A stretch of 64,000 bases of DNA from a candidate division Hyd24-12 bacterium UBA6080. Its GTDB lineage: Bacteria; Fermentibacterota; Fermentibacteria; Fermentibacterales; JCC-6. The stretch is from assembly GCA_002436025.1 (NCBI GenBank), contig DIXM01000017.1, positions 1 through 64,000 of the forward strand, written 5' to 3'. How positions within the stretch are numbered: the stretch's first letter is position 1; every line of letters begins with the position of its first letter. Made by a program: the position numbers and the translations under genes. A model generated the notes under the pieces. That model was given only the letters and a program-made list of their open reading frames with translations, ran no database searches and was not told where the DNA came from. Below are positions 59,222 to 64,000 of this stretch, piece after piece.

Positions 59222-61675
59222 CTATAACGGGTTTTCGTCGAGGGCAACCCTCAACTCACCGAGCATCTCATGGGAACGGTAGGCGTTGCACTCTCCCACC
59301 CTGGGGGAAAGGCTCTCCATGGCAGTTCTGGCACTGTCGAGGTCACCGGTCACCTTCCAGTGCCAGTATCCCGAGGTTCCCCGGACAGAGCGCCACGGCG
59401 ACCCGGCCGAGTGCTCGACCAGTTCGTCGGGGGCAGCCCGGTCGAGAAGCGCCCGGCAGGCAGCCAGGCAGACCCTGGCGGTGTCGGCGTTCGGCTGCTG
59501 GTCGAGATCTTCGCACTCCCGGACCGCAGCTGCAAGCGCTGTGGCCGCTTCTTCATACCTGCCATGGTGCAGAAGGAACAGACCCCGGTAAAGACCGTAC
59601 AGGCAGGCGTTCCTCTTCCTCCCGGCCCTGACCGCCATCTCCGAGGCCTGGGAAAGAAGTTCGAGGGCAGCGGCGCAGTCGCCTTTCAGGTCCTGCAATC
59701 TGGAGCCCAGGTAAAGGGCGCTTTCCATGAGCTGGTCGGGGCCCGAACGCCTCACGAGTTCAAGCATGGTCTCGAGACAGTCCTCGGCGTTCTCCGGCCT
59801 GTTCATGTCAAGGAATATCCGTGTCATGTTGCCGTACGTGGCGGCCAGGCGCAGCTGGTCCCCCACCTCGGATGCCAGGCGCACTGCCCGCATGAAGGTC
59901 TCGAGCGCCTCTTCGTACCGTCCGTCGATCATCCTGGCCACGCCCAGGTTCGCGGCAGCGGTGGTCGCAAGGCGGTGGTTGCCGACCCTTTCAGCTATCC
60001 TCCCAACGCCGGTGTAACACCTTGCAGCCTCGTCGTTAAGGCTCTGGGACGAGGCGATCCCACCCCTCGTGTTCAGCGCGTAGCACAGGGCTTCGAGGTT
60101 GCCGCTTCGTGATGCGGCCCGCATGAGGTCTTCGCAGCCTTTCGCCGCGGCTTCGAGCATTCCGGCCTTCCTGAGGCATGACACCATGAAGATGCTGCAG
60201 CTCTCCGAAAGCCATGTGAAACCCTGAGCGGCCGACTTCGCACGGGCCGCTTCTGCGGCCTTCAGCGCCTCGTGCAGCATGCCGTGGCGGGCCATGGCCC
60301 TTGCCTCGACAAGAAGCAGCCTTGTCCTCTGCCTGTCCGAAAGACCCGTGCCTTCAAGCCGTTCGATCTCAACTCGTACCTGACCCGGCTCAGCGTTCCG
60401 GCGATGCAGGATGAGGGAGAGTATCGCAAGCTCCGCTTCCTCCGCGGGGCTCAGGAGCCCGCTTCGCCTGCCGTCCTCAAGGGATTCCGCCAGTGCCTTT
60501 GCGCGGGGGTCGTCGCCCATGTGTATGAGTATCTCGAGCATGAGAAGCCTGGCCTGAGCCTCAAAGCCCGGCATTGCGCACGCCGCAGCTTCGAGGGCCT
60601 CCTCCATGAAACCGCCCTTGAAAAGGTGGATGCTTCTGTTCAGGTGTGCCTCGTAGAACCGGCCGGGGCAGTGGGCAGCCACGAGGCTCCACAGCCGGGC
60701 CGCCCTGGGATGGGTTGACCCGGAGGAGCAGGCAGCGGCCTCGAGATAGGCAGCCCCTGCGGAAACCTCGTCACCGCTTCTCAGAAAGAGGTCGCCGGCT
60801 AGTTTCAGGGCTCCGGGGCAGCCCTTCGCCCTGTTCCGGACCATCAGAGCTGCCCCTGCATGGAGTTCCTTCGACTCTTCGGGGGTCAGGCCATTCAGGA
60901 CACCGCTTCTTGTCGAACCGTTCACGAAGCGTGTCGGACCCCCCTTCGTCCTCATCCAGATGCCGGAACCGTAGAGCGGGGATGGGTCTTCACCGCACCG
61001 GGAGAGCTCCGCGGCTTCACGGGGATCGAACAGCTGCCCCAGGACCGCCGCTGCCTTCACGAGCCCGAGGAGAGCCGGCGGCACCAAAAGGGCGTCGGAG
61101 CGCTCCTGCCCTGAGATCCTGACAAGCCTTGCCCGGAAGGGTGGGACACCTTCGGATAGGGCACCGAGCAGGGGCGGCAGCACGAGGCTGCGCCGCGTTT
61201 TCCTCTGGATCAGGTTGATCAACTCGATCGTGAGTTCGTCGACCTTCCCGAGGTCCGCCACCAGAAGGACAGCCGGCATGAACCTTGCGATGGAGTCGAG
61301 CAGGCAGCACAGCGCTTCGGGGGTTTCGCGCCCGGGAACACCCGATGCGATGAACGCGCCAATGGCATCGCGGTGCCTTTGAAGCCCCGCGGCCGCCTCC
61401 ATCCCACCGGCCCTGCCCCTGATGCCCATGGAAACGGTCAGGGCCGACCAGGAGTCATGAAAGGTGTCGGGACGTCCCGGAGCGCCGAACAGCCGTTCGA
61501 GTCCGGACCGGATGCCATGGTCAAGCTGGATGTCCAGCATGTCCGGCCTTCTTCTCCGGACATTGTCGAAAAGCCGTTCCGCTTCATCGGGGTTAAGCCC
61601 CTGAAACACAAGGGGCACATGGCCGTCATGATCAAGGTGGGCCAGGGCGATGCCGGGCAGCCTGTCAGGGTTCAT
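59222..61675 (-). CDS. TPR-rich STAND-like protein without a P-loop
   Basis: An 817-residue protein. Residues 1-260 resemble the AAA_16/STAND region of AfsR/MalT-type regulators. A Walker B-like segment is visible (AVLLVADLGKVDELTIELINLI) but there is no Walker A, so ATP hydrolysis is unlikely. Residues 300-800 are TPR-like helical repeats (ANLGVARMIDGRYEEALETFMRAVRLA; GLFLLHHGRYEEAATALAAAV). It plausibly scaffolds or senses. The start overlaps the DUF167 stop by 11 bp. Confidence 0.75.
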   Translation of the reverse strand: MNPDRLPGIALAHLDHDGHVPLVFQGLNPDEAERLFDNVRRRRPDMLDIQLDHGIRSGLERLFGAPGRPDTFHDSWSALTVSMGIRGRAGGMEAAAGLQRHRDAIGAFIASGVPGRETPEALCCLLDSIARFMPAVLLVADLGKVDELTIELINLIQRKTRRSLVLPPLLGALSEGVPPFRARLVRISGQERSDALLVPPALLGLVKAAAVLGQLFDPREAAELSRCGEDPSPLYGSGIWMRTKGGPTRFVNGSTRSGVLNGLTPEESKELHAGAALMVRNRAKGCPGALKLAGDLFLRSGDEVSAGAAYLEAAACSSGSTHPRAARLWSLVAAHCPGRFYEAHLNRSIHLFKGGFMEEALEAAACAMPGFEAQARLLMLEILIHMGDDPRAKALAESLEDGRRSGLLSPAEEAELAILSLILHRRNAEPGQVRVEIERLEGTGLSDRQRTRLLLVEARAMARHGMLHEALKAAEAARAKSAAQGFTWLSESCSIFMVSCLRKAGMLEAAAKGCEDLMRAASRSGNLEALCYALNTRGGIASSQSLNDEAARCYTGVGRIAERVGNHRLATTAAANLGVARMIDGRYEEALETFMRAVRLASEVGDQLRLAATYGNMTRIFLDMNRPENAEDCLETMLELVRRSGPDQLMESALYLGSRLQDLKGDCAAALELLSQASEMAVRAGRKRNACLYGLYRGLFLLHHGRYEEAATALAAAVRECEDLDQQPNADTARVCLAACRALLDRAAPDELVEHSAGSPWRSVRGTSGYWHWKVTGDLDSARTAMESLSPRVGECNAYRSHEMLGELRVALDENPL

Positions 61676-61913
61676 GGTACCATGGGGGACGAACCGCCGC
61701 GGGCTCTTCGATAAGCACGGTTTTCATGCGTGACTGCGCCCCCGAGATGATGCTGACGTTGCCGGGCCTGGTGCCGAACTGCCCGGCGAGCCACTCCGAA
61801 AGCTCTCTGTTGGCTTTTCCGTCAACGGGCGGGGCGTTCAGTGTTATCCGCACGGTTCCGTCCGCCATGACCCCGGCGAAGCCCGTTTGGCGGCCACGGG
61901 TCACGACCTTCAC
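61665..61913 (-). CDS. DUF167 (YggU-family) protein
   Basis: An 82-residue protein with the family core VRITLNAPPVDGKANRELSEWLA and VSIISGAQSRMKTVLIEE. Its function is unknown, but it is widely conserved. The real start is probably GTG 61913 (VKVVTRGRQTGF), after AGGAAGG. The longer frame upstream overlaps the Trm112-like gene in another frame and is rejected. It sits between Trm112-like and the TPR protein in the operon. Confidence 0.85.
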   Translation of the reverse strand: MKVVTRGRQTGFAGVMADGTVRITLNAPPVDGKANRELSEWLAGQFGTRPGNVSIISGAQSRMKTVLIEEPAAVRPPWYHEP

Positions 61914-61933
61914 TGAAAGGACTATCCTTCCTG

Positions 61934-62113
61934 TCAGTCCCGCTCTCCGAGGGTTCTGGCCTCCTCGATCAGCATTACCGGAATGTCGTCGCGAACAGGG
62001 TAGGCCAGAGCGCAACTGCGGCACAGAAGCTCTTCGGAGGGGGCGGTGATGTACTCGAGCTCGCCCTTGCACCTGGGACAGGCCAGTATCGAAAGCAGCC
62101 TCTCGTCAACCAT
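61934..62113 (-). CDS. Trm112-family (UPF0434/YcaR-like) small zinc protein
   Basis: A 59-residue protein with two cysteine pairs: ACPRCKGEL and LLCRSCALAYPVRDDIPVML, the Trm112/YcaR zinc-ribbon signature. Trm112 proteins activate methyltransferases in archaea and eukaryotes; bacterial homologues are little studied. Start ATG 62113 follows a very strong ATAGGAGGG. It is 9 bp after the aminopeptidase gene. Confidence 0.9.
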   Translation of the reverse strand: MVDERLLSILACPRCKGELEYITAPSEELLCRSCALAYPVRDDIPVMLIEEARTLGERD

Positions 62114-62122
62114 GAGACCCTC

Positions 62123-63355
62123 CTATATCACGAAAAGCCCGTTCTTGATCACGGGCACTTCAACGCCGTCGGTCGTTACGCCGAATACGTCAACTTCGGG
62201 CGATCCTATCATGAAGTCGGTGTGGACAAGGCTTGCGTTGCATCCGGTCTCCCGGAGTTCTTCATCGGTCATCCCGGTGCCGCCTTTTATGGTGTCAGTG
62301 TACCCGTTGCCAAGAGCGATGTGGCAGGAGGCGTTCTCATCGAAAAGGATGTTGTGGAACACCCGGCCACTGGTGAAGAGCGGCGAATCCACCCCGACCA
62401 GGGCAACTTCCCCGAGGCGCGTCGCCCCGGCGTCGGTCTCGAGGTATTTCCCAAGTATCTCGCCGTTCCTGCCGGCCCCGAACCCGGTTACCGCTCCGTC
62501 CTCGAAGTTGAACCAGGCGTCCTCGACCTGGGCGCCAAGAACCGTAACGGGTCTGGTGCATGTCACGCGGCCTTCGGTCCTCTGCATGTGGGGAGTGCTG
62601 AATATCTCCTCGGTGGGGATGTTGGGGAAAAACCGGGTGCCGTCGGATGACACTCCGCTGCCTCCGAGGAAGAGCCTGTTACTGCTCATGCCAACGAACA
62701 GGTCGGTTCCAGGGCCGCGGAAGCGTATGCCGTCGAAGCACTTCGCGTTCATGAACCCCGCACGCCTCTTGAGGTCTTTGTCGTGTTCCTTCCATGCCTG
62801 CACCGGGTCGGGTCTGTCGAGTCGGAGAATGGGGGCAAGCACCTCCCATATAGCTTCCTCCCAGTTGTCGGCGCTGCCCAGGACCTTTGCCGCCCAGCCC
62901 GGTGTGGGCATCAGGAAGACGTTCCACGGCATTCTGTTCGAGGCAACTGCCTTCATGAACCCCTGGTAAGCCTCGGAACGTGCCTTCTGCATCCTCCCCA
63001 GCCTGCCGGGGTCAACACCCTCCATGACATCAGGGTTCTCGGGACCTCGCAGGGCAAGGCTTCTCCAGTTATCCTTCACTATCGTGTCCAGCATGTTCCG
63101 GGTGTAGCCCGGCATGTGATCGAGATACCCGGGTCTGGTTGTCCTGTCGACCCTGGTCCTTTCCAGACGGGGGTCATCCATTGAGAGCTGCACGTACATT
63201 GCACCCAGATCGTACGCCTTCTCCGCCAGAAGCCCGGCGAACTCCCTGTGGCAGGGTTCGGTCCTGATCCAGAGGACCTGCCCCTCCCCGATCCCCAGGG
63301 CACCCCTCAGGATAATGTCGGCACATGCATGGTGATATCTTTCAATGGTCGTCAT
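62123..63355 (-). CDS. M29-family (AmpS-like) metallo-aminopeptidase
   Basis: A 410-residue enzyme of the thermophilic-aminopeptidase family. The C-terminal metal-binding half has NIPTEEIFSTPH, LFDENASCHIALGNGY and the HTDFMIGSPEVDVFGV end, carrying the Glu, His and Asp ligands for two metal ions. It releases N-terminal residues from peptides in the cytoplasm. ATG 63355 has a GGGGGAG site. It lies 14 bp after the upstream gene in the same operon. Confidence 0.9.
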   Translation of the reverse strand: MTTIERYHHACADIILRGALGIGEGQVLWIRTEPCHREFAGLLAEKAYDLGAMYVQLSMDDPRLERTRVDRTTRPGYLDHMPGYTRNMLDTIVKDNWRSLALRGPENPDVMEGVDPGRLGRMQKARSEAYQGFMKAVASNRMPWNVFLMPTPGWAAKVLGSADNWEEAIWEVLAPILRLDRPDPVQAWKEHDKDLKRRAGFMNAKCFDGIRFRGPGTDLFVGMSSNRLFLGGSGVSSDGTRFFPNIPTEEIFSTPHMQRTEGRVTCTRPVTVLGAQVEDAWFNFEDGAVTGFGAGRNGEILGKYLETDAGATRLGEVALVGVDSPLFTSGRVFHNILFDENASCHIALGNGYTDTIKGGTGMTDEELRETGCNASLVHTDFMIGSPEVDVFGVTTDGVEVPVIKNGLFVI

Positions 63356-63369
63356 ATGAGCTCCCCCGA

Positions 63370-64000
63370 TCAGATTAGACCCAGAAAGTCAACGGCGAGA
63401 GCCCTGTAGGGTTCCCCCCCGGTTTCCAGAAGGTCCATGAACTGAAGGCTTATCCGGACCTGGCCGAAACTCTGCCAGTACACCTCGCAATTCAGGAAAC
63501 CCCCGGAATTGTCAAACCTGTAATCCCTGTCGCCGTTGGTTCCAAGGTCCCAGTCCGCCGCGAGGCCGAACCCTGCGGGCAGCGTCTTGTCCAGCGCCAT
63601 CCAGCACCCCAGATGCTCGGGTGCCTCGAGGGATATGCTGGAACCCAGGTGAAAAGCCGTCTCACCGACAGGGTCTGAGAAGTTCTTGCTGGCAGCGAGG
63701 TAGAAACCCCTCTCCTGACGGAAGTACTCGCCGCCGCCCCTCGGATGCTCGACTTCGTTGTCGAACCCCACGGCCAGCGCCGGAAAGGTCCGGCGCTCGT
63801 CGAAGAAGCGGAAGCGGGCCTTCAGGTAGAGCTTGTCGAACCAGTCAGGCGTGGACATGCCTGTGACGCTGTAGCCCCCGTATCCTATCCCCGCCATGAG
63901 CCTGGGCAGCATGCCGGCCTGAAGGGAGAAGGCCAGGTTGTCGGTGGGAAAGGTCCGGAGGGAAATGTAAAGCGCCCTGGGCGCCACCACCCCCGCCGTG
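63370..64000 (-). CDS. outer-membrane barrel-like protein, YjbH-like (5' end outside window)
   Basis: The frame is open past 63990 to the window edge, so the N-terminus is missing. The visible 200 residues form alternating amphipathic strands (FSLQAGMLPRLMAGIGYGGYSVTG, DRDYRFDNSGGFLNCEVYW), with an early GMSTPDWFDKLYLKARFRF block, which resembles YjbH/exopolysaccharide-type outer-membrane barrels. It is first in the operon with the M29 aminopeptidase. The family call is tentative. Confidence 0.6.
   Translation of the reverse strand, partial: TAGVVAPRALYISLRTFPTDNLAFSLQAGMLPRLMAGIGYGGYSVTGMSTPDWFDKLYLKARFRFFDERRTFPALAVGFDNEVEHPRGGGEYFRQERGFYLAASKNFSDPVGETAFHLGSSISLEAPEHLGCWMALDKTLPAGFGLAADWDLGTNGDRDYRFDNSGGFLNCEVYWQSFGQVRISLQFMDLLETGGEPYRALAVDFLGLI

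Overview
The window is a GC-rich, tightly packed bacterial chromosome segment, probably from an uncultured Gram-negative anaerobe. Three things suggest this. Many predicted lipoproteins and exported proteins are present. At least seven secreted proteins end in the Ser-Pro-Asn-Pro-Phe / FlgD-Ig-like C-terminal module typical of the FCB superphylum and candidate phyla such as Fermentibacterota, Eisenbacteria or WOR-3. Two DUF5916 outer-membrane-type proteins are also encoded. The phylum placement is inference; no rRNA or tRNA gene is visible.

Region 1-9.4 kb: beta-propeller lipoproteins, a decayed MazE/MazF toxin-antitoxin pair with three reading-frame breaks, an AT-rich methyltransferase, two tandem pyridoxamine-oxidase-like flavoproteins, a pre-peptidase-C-like repeat lipoprotein and a second methyltransferase. 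Region 9.5-16.1 kb: a tandem array of five RCC1-type propeller genes. The last four share leader, tail and spacer (59 bp between genes 2/3, 3/4 and 4/5; 52 bp before gene 2) and differ in their blades. Region 16.1-22.7 kb: small exported proteins, GNAT and TfoX-N proteins, DUF3795, a sulfatase-modifying-factor-like lipoprotein and a PQQ-type propeller.

Region 22.8-41.2 kb: a cyclase/NB-ARC/TPR signalling protein, an HD phosphohydrolase, a possible papain-like enzyme, a SpoOM/arrestin-like protein, DUF3160, a DUF5916 protein bracketed by two about 160-bp inverted-repeat (MITE-like) elements, CorA, an M3 oligopeptidase, and an orphan antitoxin followed by a toxin stump. Region 41.3-49.2 kb: a seven-gene operon for a membrane complex of the hydrogenase-4/complex I family. 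Its large subunit lacks the nickel-iron ligands, so it is better read as an energy-converting hydrogenase-related (Ehr) complex. It is led by a HTH-PTS EIIA protein.

Region 49.3-64 kb: a CDF metal exporter, a lipoprotein serpin divergent from a gingipain-like C25 protease, a DUF488 pair that looks imported, a sodium-pump decarboxylase beta subunit with a tiny partner, a second DUF5916 protein, and a five-gene minus-strand operon (outer-membrane protein, M29 aminopeptidase, Trm112-like, DUF167, P-loop-less TPR protein). The overall picture is a cell that exports many surface propeller and protease proteins and uses ion-gradient bioenergetics.
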